Source of the DNA: Rodentolepis nana
Lineage: Eukaryota > Platyhelminthes > Cestoda > Cyclophyllidea > Hymenolepididae
Direction of reading: 5' to 3'
Assembly (NCBI GenBank): GCA_900617975.1
Contig: UZAE01000628.1
Coordinates: forward strand, 1 to 20,334
DNA length: 20,334 nucleotides
The notes under the pieces were generated by a model that made no database searches, was not told the DNA's origin, and saw only the letters and a list, made by a program, of their open reading frames with translations. The translations under genes and the position numbers were made by a program. Below are positions 11,001-18,658 of the stretch, in pieces (positions within the stretch are counted from its first letter, which is position 1; each line of letters begins with the position of its first letter).

Positions 11001-14000
11001 TATGTCTTCTTAAACCTCTCTGTTTGCCTCCTTCAGGATGGACACCAAATTGAGCGTGGAGGGGATTACGATATACAAACAACGTTAGGTATTTCCTCAT
11101 TAGAAATCTTCAGCTGCAACGAAAAACACTCAGGCAAGTATACTTGTCAAGCAAGTAATAAACTCGGAGAAGACGAAACCATGTGTAAACTCATTGTTGA
11201 ACGTAAGTAAAGAACCCACATAACAACTAACTACCTAGAGAGCGAGAAACTAATCGTGTTTGATTTAAATGTATCGTAGCGAATCGCCTGAAACGTTTGC
11301 TAGCGGCTTCTGCAGAAGGTCGTGGAATGCGGGCATCCAGTCAAATGCCCTATTCGTCTTCCAATGTCGATTCATTTAGATCAGTCTCTACTTGGCGGGA
11401 GTCGTCAATCAGTGCCAATGGAATGATGACCACATCTACCACAATAACCCGCACCAGCTTTCAATCAACCAACAGACGCTCTTCCGGTCTACGAGAAGTC
11501 ACACCTCAACAGAAGGCGCCTGAGTTGAAAACTCCTATTGATGAACCTACAGATTTAGCCGAGGGGGATAGTCTTTCCTTGGAAGCAAAATTCACTGAAG
11601 CTGAACCTCTAGCTAATGTCACTTGGATTGTCAATGGAGAGGTAATTATCTTGCTTTTAATTTTGGTTCCTTTTATTTTGCACAGTAGCTTTAGAACCGC
11701 TTGCACGACCAGCCTATGCAGATCAACTGTGTGATTAAATATGCGCATATACATGGTAAAGGTACAAGTTATTTGCTATTAATGATTGTTAGTTATTCGA
11801 TCTTCCTGTGTAAACTCATTTGATAATATAATAAAAAGTCATTTTGCCATTAAATGCTCAAGTAGCCAAATTCTAAATCAGATTCTTTGTCTAATTACAC
11901 ATAGTATTTATTTATATCAAATGGTAGGCGTTTTGACATTTATCATTAGCCCTTTAGTTGACCTCAGGCTTCACAGAGGGGAAGGAACATCAAAGTAGAA
12001 CAAAGTCGAGAGGGGGGGGGGAACAGAAGAGTGTTTCAAAGATGTAAAAGGGACAGACACAAAGGTAGAAAAAGGTGAGGTGAGTACTGTGAAATTAGTC
12101 GAATATGACACACAGTGGGGTTTTGGTAGTTAGAAGCCAGAAGTCAACAGCCGAATAATAGACTTTTTTCCGTATGAGTATACGTTGCCCAGGGTGCACC
12201 ACATGGAGGTAAGTCTATCGCGCACCCCAATTACACATAGTATTACCATGGAAATTTGATAGAAAAATACTTATTTTTTTATTTTACGACCTAATGAATA
12301 GTGATGCAAGATCATTTTTTCAAAGCAAACAAATTCTCCGCATTATTTTGATGTCAAAACTCTCAAGATTGAAACGTAGTAAGAAAAAATTCGCTTCAAA
12401 AATAGCAAATATAACAAAAATGTTAATTAGTTTTCAAATTGAGGAAATTCTAGGCAAAAATCTATATGCTGTTTTCCCTCTACGAACTATTTGGGTAGAT
12501 TATATTCAAATTTTGATTGGAGTTCGCTTTCAAAGATCCGTTTACCAAATATAGCTCCGCATCAACTTGCGTAGTCTATCTCAGGATGCTCAATTACAAA
12601 TGACTATGTTCGATTCTTGTTCATAAGCAGCACCCCAGGTTTATGAAAAGTAGACTGATTTCTGTGTCTACGATAGCACGAACTTCTGTTGCCAAATTTT
12701 AGATGTTTGTTATTTTTCTTACAGGAGGTGAGTACTGATGGTCACTTTAATATTCGAACTTCGAGCGATGGAACTCGGAGTACCCTTCGAATTGCTGAGC
12801 TTACCTTAAACGACTCTGGAAGCTACGAATGCAAGTCGACTAATCCTGCCGGAGTCGCTAAAACAAGAACCAATTTGACAATTCAGCGTAAGTGTCTTAC
12901 AAAATGAATCGCGGGAAGTACAAAAACTATTTACTTAATAATTTATTCTTGTTATTTTAGCCAAGGCGGAAAATATCAATTCCATTAATTCCATTAATGG
13001 GGCTCCCTCAATTGATCCAGTTGAAAACGTAGCATCGATGCAGAATGACCTGGTTGAAAACGACGAGGTTGACCAGATGAATGGGGAAAATCTGAATGCT
13101 CAAGACGAATTCAAAATACAAGTTCCTTTTCTAATTAGACAGTTACAAGGCCAAATAGTTGAATTGGGAGTAGATTCAGTGACCTTTAGTTGCGAGTTCA
13201 AGAATGCGACTGGAGTTGGGTGGTCTTTCAATGGAAAGGCTCTGGGTCCAGACGAGAAATATGATATCACAATGAATGGCAACGAAGTCGTCCTTACAGT
13301 CAAGGATGTTGGATTAGACGATTCGGGTATTTACGTTTGCTACGCTGTCAATACTGATGGACGAGTCACAACTGTCGGATATCTTTCTGTTAGAGGTGAG
13401 CAATCGATTGGATTGGTACCTTACAAATTTTTTGACTGCACACCTAATTTCAATACATTTTAGATCCACAAAACCCTCTTCCAGGTCCACAATTCCTCAC
13501 TTTTCCGAAATCCATCATGACAACAGTCGACAGCCCAATTGATCTCGAATGCTCCTTCACCAGTCCAGTTACAAATCGTATGTTCAACATCTGAAATTCC
13601 ATTTCCAGCGGAATTAGGTTGTTTTATCATAGTGTTTAAAGCATCGCTACATTAAAAACCGGAGTAATAGTTCCAATTAAAATGAATGAGTTCAATGGTA
13701 AAATGGCATGTAAAATTACCAATATGTCATTTAGTAAAGAAAATGACAAAATTAGAAAAATTTGGTATGATTCTTGAATGTCGTTGTCGAATGTCACTAA
13801 TCACATTAACTTCTTGAAATTCTTTGTTTCAGTTATGTTATGCCAGAACGAATTGGAAATGGAAGAAGCTAAGTCTATTATCTCGGAAGATGGTTTGTCA
13901 GCGAAAATCTCCCTCGCAGGAAATGAGCTGATTCCAGCCGACAGTGGAAAATATGCAATTATAGCTCAGGATGCTGAAGGTCAGCACTGTGAATGGTGGA

Positions 14001-14038
14001 TCGATATTCAGATCAAGGCCTCTTCCAAATCAGACTAG
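193..14038 (+). CDS. unc-22: Twitchin (titin-like giant muscle kinase), C-terminal ~2,910 residues, 37 exons, 5' partial
   Basis: Giant intracellular sarcomere protein bound to thick filaments, with a regulatory Ser/Thr kinase near its C-terminus. Exons read from splice sites: 193-489, 568-870, 1035-1334, 1410-1709, 1782-2158, 2237-2528, 2600-2744, 2818-2975, 3229-3370, 3435-3702, 3778-4029, 4273-4492, 4570-4755, 4827-4940, 5017-5316, 5474-5953, 6021-6110, 6185-6487, 6566-6868, 6942-7226, 7299-7746, 7821-8038, 8318-8411, 8488-8691, 8763-8904, 8980-9332, 9403-9529, 9615-9717, 9796-9913, 9987-10183, 10783-10961, 11037-11202, 11280-11641, 12725-12887, 12961-13395, 13464-13577, 13833-14038. All introns are GT-AG except 8412-8487 (GC-AG). 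Exon 1 begins in phase 1, so the gene continues left. The module order, the YEFRV motif of nearly every Fn3 domain, the HLDIKPEN catalytic loop and five Ig domains after the kinase identify twitchin. Exon edges come from reading frame and family fit, not from RNA. Confidence 0.95.
878..895. repeat. (ATA)n microsatellite
   Basis: Six ATA units directly after the donor of intron 871-1034, then an imperfect ATACTGATAAT. Likely length-variable between individuals. Confidence 0.85.
2071..2528 (+). other. Linker and I-set Ig domain (end of exon 5, exon 6)
   Basis: After the fifth Fn3, exon 5 encodes a Gly/Ser/Pro-rich spacer (LIDSPGSGIGGL). It stops in phase 0 at 2158, inside the first strands of the Ig domain (KDIKVR). 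Exon 6 (2237-2528) supplies the rest: the core tryptophan in VAQWTHN and the D-x-G-x-Y signature as DSGSYGVTLEN. The spacer is longer than between other modules. Confidence 0.88.
2600..3582 (+). other. Two Fn3 domains, each split by one intron (exons 7-10)
   Basis: The first domain runs over 2600-2744 and 2818-2975. The joined codon at 2743-2744/2818 gives Asn before WQKV, and the domain ends with YEFRVMAENAFG. The second runs over 3229-3370 and 3435 to about 3582, with LSWEPPTRG, GYIVEKK and FEFRVVPFNAAG. Both are cut in phase 2 at the same structural place, next to the tryptophan after the E-K-x block. That suggests the intron is older than the duplication that made the pair. Confidence 0.9.
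3583..3950 (+). other. I-set Ig domain across exons 10-11
   Basis: The domain starts at IEAPKISYEM, crosses a phase-0 intron (3703-3777) right before DGRPTP, and ends at IKINIL. The usual core Trp is replaced in the segment TSVELIKDG. The D-x-G-x-Y motif is kept as DNGVYDIKLAN. Loss of the Trp is seen in some twitchin Ig domains that sit between Fn3 pairs (family knowledge). Confidence 0.85.
3948..5316 (+). other. Three Fn3 domains (exons 11-15)
   Basis: Domain 1 is exon 11 (from the PPDAPTGPL motif) plus exon 12 (4273-4492). Its intron 4030-4272 falls between NPPA and DTHGGPL. Domain 2 is exons 13-14 (4570-4755 and 4827-4940), split in phase 1 between the SAT and EGL residues. Domain 3 is the single exon 5017-5316 with phase 1 at both ends. 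All have the Trp, GY/NY-x-VE and Y-x-FRV features. Domain 2 lacks the DGG turn and has GSGSKKPTGY instead. Confidence 0.9.
5474..6110 (+). other. Tandem pair of Ig domains (exons 16-17)
   Basis: Exon 16 (5474-5953) encodes one complete Ig (DFITKLTP, core Trp in VRWLRNG, then an acidic DGGDITCEL signature). It also encodes most of a second Ig starting at PPKILGDVP, where the core Trp is replaced in NISLKLRKDG. Exon 17 (6021-6110) completes the second with the signature MAGKYVLEIANESG. The two domains abut with almost no linker. Confidence 0.87.
6185..6868 (+). other. Two single-exon Fn3 domains (exons 18-19)
   Basis: Each exon is 303 bp, with phase-1 introns on both sides. Key residues: LSWKPPRHDGGSKVTHY and YNFRVAPVNDVG in the first, LTWSRPSNDGGG and YEFRVFATNDAG in the second. 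The first starts with EPDACQGPL rather than the usual DAP-x-P motif. Confidence 0.92.
6942..7940 (+). other. Ig-Ig-Fn3 block preceding the kinase (exons 20-22)
   Basis: Exon 20 (6942-7226) is an Ig with VTWYKGD and DDYSVRVSNRGG. Exon 21 (7299-7746) holds a second Ig (HATWKLNGKEL, then TTGQLKLTLENNMG, where the usual Tyr is replaced by Leu) and the first half of an Fn3 (PPYDVVVEG, LLSWKMPPDSGY). Exon 22 finishes the Fn3 with YRFRVFADNLHG. The order Fn3-Fn3-Ig-Ig-Fn3-kinase is the canonical approach to the twitchin kinase. Confidence 0.9.
7941..8382 (+). other. N-terminal linker to the kinase
   Basis: A basic stretch (EEKRRKNQRR) is followed by a Tyr/Pro-rich segment (DGPPSTDYSYDG, KGPPPPTNF). 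It is split by intron 8039-8317 (279 bp) and leads straight to the kinase start YDYYEVLEEIG. In nematode twitchin the matching linker packs against the kinase and is thought to be pulled away by stretch (family knowledge). Confidence 0.85.
8383..9445 (+). other. Twitchin Ser/Thr protein kinase domain (exons 23-27)
   Basis: Complete catalytic domain of the titin/MLCK group. Glycine loop IGSGTFGSVHRV spans 8404-8515 across an intron. Catalytic-core lysine is in FVAKFV (codon 8549-8551), helix-C glutamate in LNEANIM (8597-8599), catalytic aspartate in HLDIKPEN (8896-8898), DFG at 9031-9039, and the activation-segment end APE at 9103-9111. The domain ends with the HPWL motif (to 9445). HLD in place of HRD is normal for titin/twitchin/MLCK kinases. 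All residues for ATP binding and phosphotransfer are present, so it is predicted active. Myosin regulatory light chain-like targets are inferred from the family. Confidence 0.95.
8412..8487 (+). other. GC-AG intron inside the kinase glycine-loop codon
   Basis: Exon 23 ends at 8411 with GGA AG. The intron begins GCAAGT, so the donor is AG|GCAAGT, the classic form of GC-AG introns. It ends TTAAAG at 8487. The joined codon is AG+T, Ser, giving IGSGTFGSV. The only nearby GT (8416) would leave the reading frame and destroy the glycine loop. Confidence 0.85.
9446..9717 (+). other. C-terminal regulatory (autoinhibitory) segment of the kinase
   Basis: Exon 27 continues after HPWL with LRRIPAKRYDNVRRQMHERI. 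Exon 28 (9615-9717) adds RPAIGHICNYSSIRRLRR and ends in YSSHFD, completed in the next exon. PAIG-x-I-x-NYSS resembles the conserved segment of twitchins that lies across the active site. In relatives it blocks ATP and substrate access and is released by mechanical stretch or Ca-binding proteins (family knowledge). The basic helix RYDNVRRQM is a plausible contact for such a protein (inference). Confidence 0.85.
9796..10183 (+). other. First post-kinase Ig domain (exons 29-30)
   Basis: I-set Ig beginning at AGPRFIRHPRS, with the strand-B cysteine in FDCRV, core Trp at the exon junction (TG|G, 9912-9913/9987) and the signature DEGEYIVRAENSFG. The domain ends near LTVEPV. It directly follows the kinase regulatory segment, the usual layout in twitchin. 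Confidence 0.92.
10184..10782 (+). other. 599-bp intron between first and second post-kinase Ig domains
   Basis: Donor GTAAGC at 10184 and acceptor TTTTGCAG at 10781-10782. Contains a short (AC)n near 10246-10256. No exon, repeat copy or RNA gene is seen in it. Confidence 0.85.
10783..11202 (+). other. Lysine-rich linker and second post-kinase Ig (exons 31-32)
   Basis: A short basic linker (MPKKKFALKEYEV) leads to an Ig starting APRFSLPLRNR. Cys is in VKLTCTADG, Trp in VLTWFK, and the second Cys in SGKYTCQASNKLG. Intron 10962-11036 cuts in phase 0 between WFK and DGHQI. This intron is a multiple of three and has no in-frame stop. Confidence 0.92.
11280..11519 (+). other. Ser/Thr- and Arg-rich linker with candidate kinase sites
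   Basis: About 80 residues between the second and third post-kinase Ig domains, predicted unstructured. Runs include ASSQMPYSSSNVDSFRSVS and MMTTSTTITRTSF. Basophilic sites include MRASS, WRESS and NRRSSG (RRSS codons 11474-11485), which fit cAMP-dependent kinase preferences. All are encoded in one exon that continues into the next Ig. Confidence 0.8.
11642..12724 (+). other. 1,083-bp intron hosting a repeat insertion
   Basis: Donor GAG|GTAATT, acceptor TTCTTACAG (AG at 12723-12724). Without the 320-bp repeat and one 16-bp duplication the intron would be about 750 bp. The rest is AT-rich; an open frame at 12294-12554 looks random (Lys/Ile-rich, no family resemblance). Confidence 0.85.
11893..12244 (-). 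mobile_element. SINE-like retroposon, copy A, with 16-bp target-site duplications
   Basis: A 320-bp body (11909-12228) lies between two perfect copies of AATTACACATAGTATT, at 11893-11908 and 12229-12244. On the element's own (minus) strand it starts GGGGTGCGCGATAGAC and ends CATTTGATATAAATA. It aligns along its whole length with the copy at 19562-19887. There are no terminal inverted repeats and no open frame for a transposition enzyme. A duplication of this length and an A/T-rich 3' tail fit a non-autonomous retroposon mobilised by a LINE. I could not recognise a clear RNA polymerase III A/B box or tRNA head. A run of ten G lies at 12012-12021. Confidence 0.85.
12961..13395 (+). other. Asn/Glu-rich linker and fourth post-kinase Ig (exon 35)
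   Basis: The linker starts with a small coding tandem repeat (AATTCCATT twice, 12979-12996, encoding NSINSIN). It goes on with acidic DLVENDEVDQMNGENLN. The Ig begins near PFLIRQLQ, with Cys in FSCEFKN, Trp in VGWSFNGK, and the signature DSGIYVCYAVNTDG. Confidence 0.9.
13464..14038 (+). other. Fifth, C-terminal Ig domain and stop codon (exons 36-37)
   Basis: Starts PGPQFLTFPKS with Cys in LECSFTS. The position of the core Trp is taken by the segment VTNLMLCQNELEM, joined across intron 13578-13832 (phase 1). It ends with ADSGKYAIIAQDAEG and WWIDIQIKASSKSD, then TAG at 14036-14038. The fold signature is otherwise intact, so this looks like a diverged terminal Ig rather than a wrong splice, but exon 37's acceptor is the least certain in the gene. 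Confidence 0.82.
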
Positions 14039-14506
14039 GGGTAAGCTGATAGTCTTGCTTGATTTGAGGTAGCATGCAATCGAAATCCAATCAATAATTG
14101 TTGAAACGGTCATTCTTGTTTATTCTTTAGGTCCTATGTTATTTTCAGTAAGGTGTTAGATAATGATAGATTTGTGCATGAGTAAGTCTATGATCAATTT
14201 GATTGGTCGTCAGAGTGAAAGCTTGCCTCTTACATGTTAGCTAAACTGTTAACATTGTGTCGAAAGTCGCAACACATTTTTGAACTTACCATTATTTATT
14301 TTTAACTGACTACTTTGAAATTAGTTGATTCAAGTTTGTAGCGGATTACTGCATTAATAAGCCTTGACTATACTCAGAGATCTTTATAGCAGTTTCGCCT
14401 ATTTACTGAACTGACTTCCAGAACTAGCTAAGCTAACGCAAAGCTAAAGACAGAAACAGACCTATGACGTGTGCATGTTTACTTGGCATGGTGTGCTGCG
14501 TGCTAA

Positions 14507-14530
14507 CGTGATAGCGTGATAGCGTGATAT
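14507..14530. repeat. Three tandem copies of CGTGATAG
   Basis: Units at 14507-14514, 14515-14522 and 14523-14530 (last base T). They lie within the presumed 3' UTR of twitchin. Confidence 0.85.
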
Positions 14531-14690
14531 AATCCAGTGACGTGAAATTAACCCTTATATACAACATTCTGGCATGATAACTCCGCAATGACTTTGGTCA
14601 TTGATTGGTAGGATAACCAAATATTAGATTTGTTTGCTGATTGGTCTAGAGGCCCCTGCATTTGTCATAGTATATTTGTGTTCCTTACAA

Positions 14691-14696
14691 ATTAAA
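14691..14696 (+). terminator. Candidate poly(A) signal ATTAAA
   Basis: I see no AATAAA between the stop codon and this point. The hexamer is followed at 14-30 bp by GCTTTTGTGAAGATTG, a plausible downstream GU-rich element. AATAAA at 15032-15037 is an alternative. Confidence 0.4.
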
Positions 14697-15340
14697 GCCT
14701 GCTTTTGTGAAGATTGATTAAAAAATTTTATATTTTTGAAATTCAAATGACTTATGACTGTAAATTTCAATCCACGGGTAACTTTTAATTATAAGCTATT
14801 TGTTTTTGTACTGCCTCAAAATTCGCTCTTTTATGTGAAAAGCACTTTAAATCTTTTAATGAAATTGATTTGAGAATTTTAGTAGGTTTGAAGGTATTTT
14901 GAAATGGGATTTGATTTAGGTATTAAGAATTATCTTTTGTCTAGATTGAGATAAAAGCATGAACGTTATATCCACTGAAATAATGATATTGAGTTAGTAA
15001 AACGCATGCTAAATTGGAACATTAAAAGGAAAATAAATTACCAATCTCACATTTACAGGACCGATTTCTTTCATACATTTTAGACTCACCACCGGAGATG
15101 GGGAAATAGCAGTTGAGTTTGTGGAAACTGTAGCTTTGGACCCATCACAACAATCACTTTTCCCCATTTCGCCTTTCGGAGCACTTCGAGCTTTTTCCCC
15201 ACTTCCTTCCTTGTACTTACCTCTTCTGCTATTCCTATTTCTTCTGTTTTTTGCAGTCACACACACATGGTGGCAGCAAGTCTAGTCGGTCCACTTGCCC
15301 CTCCTCCCTTGCTCACTCATATTTATTCTGAATTTCGCCT

Positions 15341-15351
15341 CCCCCCCCCCC
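15341..15351. repeat. Poly(C) run of 11, followed by short CT repeat
   Basis: Homopolymer directly visible in a pyrimidine-rich stretch. Such runs are prone to sequencing length error. Confidence 0.9.
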
Positions 15352-15635
15352 TCTCTATATCATATTATACGCTCTTGAGTTCTCTATTTTCTTTTTACTT
15401 GTTTTGCGAAGCAGTGCTTTCCTCTGTCGCACACATGGAAAATCGATCAAATGGCCTTTCGCCTTTTATTCTCCCCTCTTTAACACTAAGAGTATATACA
15501 TATTATACATACTACGATTCTTAATGCCCGATATTCTCAGTAAGGATTTGAACAAGCTTTCTATTTATCTCTCAAGTATTTTTGGAGAAGCAAACAATAT
15601 GAATCAATAATGTTATACCTTTTATTGCCGGATGC

Positions 15636-15649
15636 CTCTCTCTCTCTCT
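15636..15649. repeat. (CT)7 microsatellite
   Basis: Seven CT units followed by a T run and further CT-rich sequence. Confidence 0.9.
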
Positions 15650-17457
15650 TTTTGTCCCCTTCTAATCTCCTTCTCTTTTCGGGTTCTATGGCTCATACTA
15701 ATTTTCGCTAACGCGCTGAATACACACTTTTCTTCCTTGAATTTTGCGAAACCCTCTATGTTCCGCTTGTGTCTATTTAATTACCTTTAAAAACTATAGT
15801 TTTTGACTTTTAAAAATACTGTCTCGGGGTTTGAATTTACTTGTTTAAAGTAAATAAATATACAAGCGGAATCACGTGTTGCATTCGGGTATTTAGTGAA
15901 TTATATATGGTACGGACATTTCAATTCACATTGGCTAAATTGAATATCCTATATACAATCGAGAGTAATAATCACCCCTTTCTCGAGAATCGATGAATTT
16001 TATTTAATGTGTAAAAGGTGATCTATTTTCATGGAAACAATACTAAAAGTTTTAAGATTTAAAGAATACTTTTTCGTTCCTCATCAACCTAAGATAACTT
16101 GCGCGCAGTAAATCTTTCATATGAATCCTTTAAAAAAATTTTATTTTGAGTCTTTTGAAAGTACTGAGTTGATCCAATGTCGCAAAGATAAGAGAGAGTG
16201 GAAAGTTTTCATAAAAGTGGTATTAAGTTAATTTAATTGTAAACTTTTGTAATTAATTTTACGTACAACTAAAGTAGCGGAATAATCGACCTTTGCAGAT
16301 TTTGTTAAAATTCAAGTCAATTTAAGATATTATGCTGATTCGATTGTATTTTCAATTCATTTTCAATCGATTTTTGTTTGTTATGGTAAGAATGAATGAC
16401 TAAGCATTTTGCAAAACTGCCTTCTGATTAATGCAGCAAACAGTAGTGAAAGTGCTGAAGAAATAAAATGTGAAATGCAAATGATTTTATTTCTTTTTGA
16501 ACACTAAAACGTATCGCTTCAATTTACGTAATTTATTTGAAGTGAAAACAATTATTTTTCCGCTAGTCCATGTATTTTATATCGGTTTAAAAAAGAGAGA
16601 ATGTAAAAGCTCAAGTTTAATGAAAATCCGAGCATTTCATTAGTCATATGAATATCTCGTCCTGTTATTGAAAGAATGGTTGGAGTCCCACTATGACAGC
16701 ATATGATTTAACATGTTTTGTAAAATTTGAATTAGGATTAAAAAAATAAACTAATCTGGAATGGAAATGATTCGACCGCGATAAGATACGTTTTTGTTTC
16801 ATGAAGTGCAGTACTCATGCTACTGGTTTCGGACTGAAAGAGCTTTTAAATTGTAGATCTTATTCCTCGTAAACTTCCCAGACGGAAAATGAAAACTGCG
16901 AAGAAAAACGAAAGAATGGTTTTCTCAAGATCCTCTTTATTTGTGGAAGCAATGCTTTTGTACTATCAACGAGAGCTCTACTTTTCAGGTGCAACAAACA
17001 CTACAGAATTCCACATTTCAAAAGCTACTTGCTCTGTCATAAAATAGTGCGAGTACGTTAAATGCAGCGTATCAAATTAGTTTACTCAATTTTAACATTA
17101 AATTCACAACGACGTTCTTAAAGGGGCTTTTTAAATTTGTATTTTCATTTGAGACAAGTAATAATAAAGTAGAATCATAGAATTCATTGAACGATTCATA
17201 CCCACTCCTTTTCCAATTTAATTTTTACAGCAATGCATGCATGGTACCTCATATAAATAAGCCGAAAATTTAACCTATATATCGCATTGATTATGTAATA
17301 CTTCAAAGCTTTTCAATTTAAAGACTTCTAACATTATCCATGCAATTGTTATGAAGTTGGATCTGTGTATTGTATGCTTAATAGTGTCAGCTCCGGCAAT
17401 CTTCCTACTAATTGTTTCGATAACAATTCCTGATTTTGGTATATTTCAAAATGTCAG

Positions 17458-17485
17458 ATGTCAAAGGGACTGTACGCTTTGACAT
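17458..17485. repeat. Inverted repeat with 9-bp arms and 10-base loop
   Basis: ATGTCAAAG (17458-17466) faces CTTTGACAT (17477-17485). The outer AAAATGTC/GACATTTT also pair, allowing an alternative register. Nothing links it to a gene. Confidence 0.7.
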
Positions 17486-18634
17486 TTTAGATGAGTATTA
17501 AATGCGGATATTTAATATGGTTTCAAAATAGTTGGAATCTAATTATTTTAGAACTTAATGGAACCATTTCTGAGTTAGTTAGCAGTTCATTTTAAGTTTT
17601 AGTCTCTTGATGAACAGGCAGAGTTGGGTATAGCTAATTAAAAATTCTGTTCTTCAAATCCCAAAAATACCGACTTGCCTGTGTAAAAGTGTAGAATATG
17701 TGAAAATATAGGATTACATTACCTTGTATCACAACACATTCGAAATAAATATATAAACTCACTAATCTGTTAAGATTTCCCTAATTTTCAGCAGTGCTTT
17801 CAAAGACGGAATGAGTGGGTTTATTTTGGACGGAAGTGCTATTGAGATAATATAAAAGTAAAACAATCAACCTAAATGGATTAAAAATTCGATTTATCTA
17901 GATCCTCAACATCTAATAATAAAATGAATAAATTTAGTGTAAAATGGAATGCTAAATCAATGCGATTTTGGCCAAAGCTGAAGTTAACTCCGGTTGCTCC
18001 ATCATCTACTGTTCATAGCATAAACACTGATCATTGGTTGCAAATACATTTTCGCCTATCAATTTATTTCTTTAATAATATTGATTATGCAAAGTTTATG
18101 CGGCCTAGAATCTGCCAACTTTTATTAATAAAATAGCGAACTAAATACACGCTTTATGTGACTGCGCATTAGCGTGGGGTTTTAAACTTTGCCTCTTGAG
18201 TCATAATTCATTTAATTTATTTTAGAAAACCAGAATCATGTAAGACGCAAGGTTGTCGCAAAAGCTCGACATAAAAGGAATTACGTTACCCAATGTTATT
18301 AAAGATTTACTTACTTATCCGAACCAACCGTGTTTACATAACTATATATAAATAGATTTGATCATTACATTAAGGGCAGTATTTTAAATTGACTTTCTTA
18401 CTAAGAAACTGACTCACCCCTGTTATTGCTTTGAAGTGCATAATTTTGACTTTATGCCAAAGACGCTAAGATTTCCAAGATAAAATCAGTATCTTTTTGT
18501 TAAGTAATTTAAGTATTTGAAGATATATCAACTGATTATGCATTTTTTCAAGTTCAAATCTAACATCCCTCTACCATTAAAAAGTATATAAAATAAAATA
18601 TTTACAAAAAGAATTGCTTGATTTTTGTATTATT

Positions 18635-18658
18635 TTACCTCTATTATTACCTCTATTA
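18635..18658. repeat. Two perfect tandem copies of TTACCTCTATTA
   Basis: 12-bp unit at 18635-18646 and 18647-18658 in AT-rich spacer. Confidence 0.85.

Larger units (their letters stand above)
11520..12887 (+). other. Third post-kinase Ig domain (exons 33-34)
   Basis: Starts at PELKTPIDEP in exon 33 and has core Trp in NVTWIVNGE. It crosses a phase-0 intron of 1,083 bp (11642-12724), the longest in the window. Exon 34 completes it with STDGHFNIRTS and the signature DSGSYECKSTNPAG. Confidence 0.9.
14039..14720 (+). other. Twitchin 3' untranslated region (probable extent)
   Basis: AT-rich non-coding sequence after the stop codon. The end is inferred from the poly(A) signal at 14691-14696 and a following T/G-rich stretch. 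No open frame of note. Confidence 0.55.

Noticed and set aside
12077..12089. GAGGTGAGTACTG shared by the repeat and the start of exon 34 (12725-12737)
   Set aside because: Thirteen bases only, and the corresponding part of copy B differs. Exon 34 fits the Ig fold from its first codon, so this is taken as chance.
11909..12228. LTR/TRIM or DNA-transposon (MITE) origin of the repeat
   Set aside because: Target duplications of 16 and 12 bp are too long for LTR elements (usually 4-6 bp). No inverted termini or TG...CA ends are present.
12294..12554. 86-codon open frame in the long intron
   Set aside because: Lys/Ile-rich composition from AT-rich DNA, no domain features, and it lies within a frame-consistent intron.
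15267..15524. Overlapping open frames in the pyrimidine-rich stretch
   Set aside because: Low-complexity Leu/Ser/Tyr content produced by CT repeats and homopolymers, with no family features.
17616..17662. tRNA-like A box (GGCAGAGTTGG) and B-box-like TTCAAATCCC
   Set aside because: D-stem and acceptor stem do not pair, and T8 is absent, so no cloverleaf forms.
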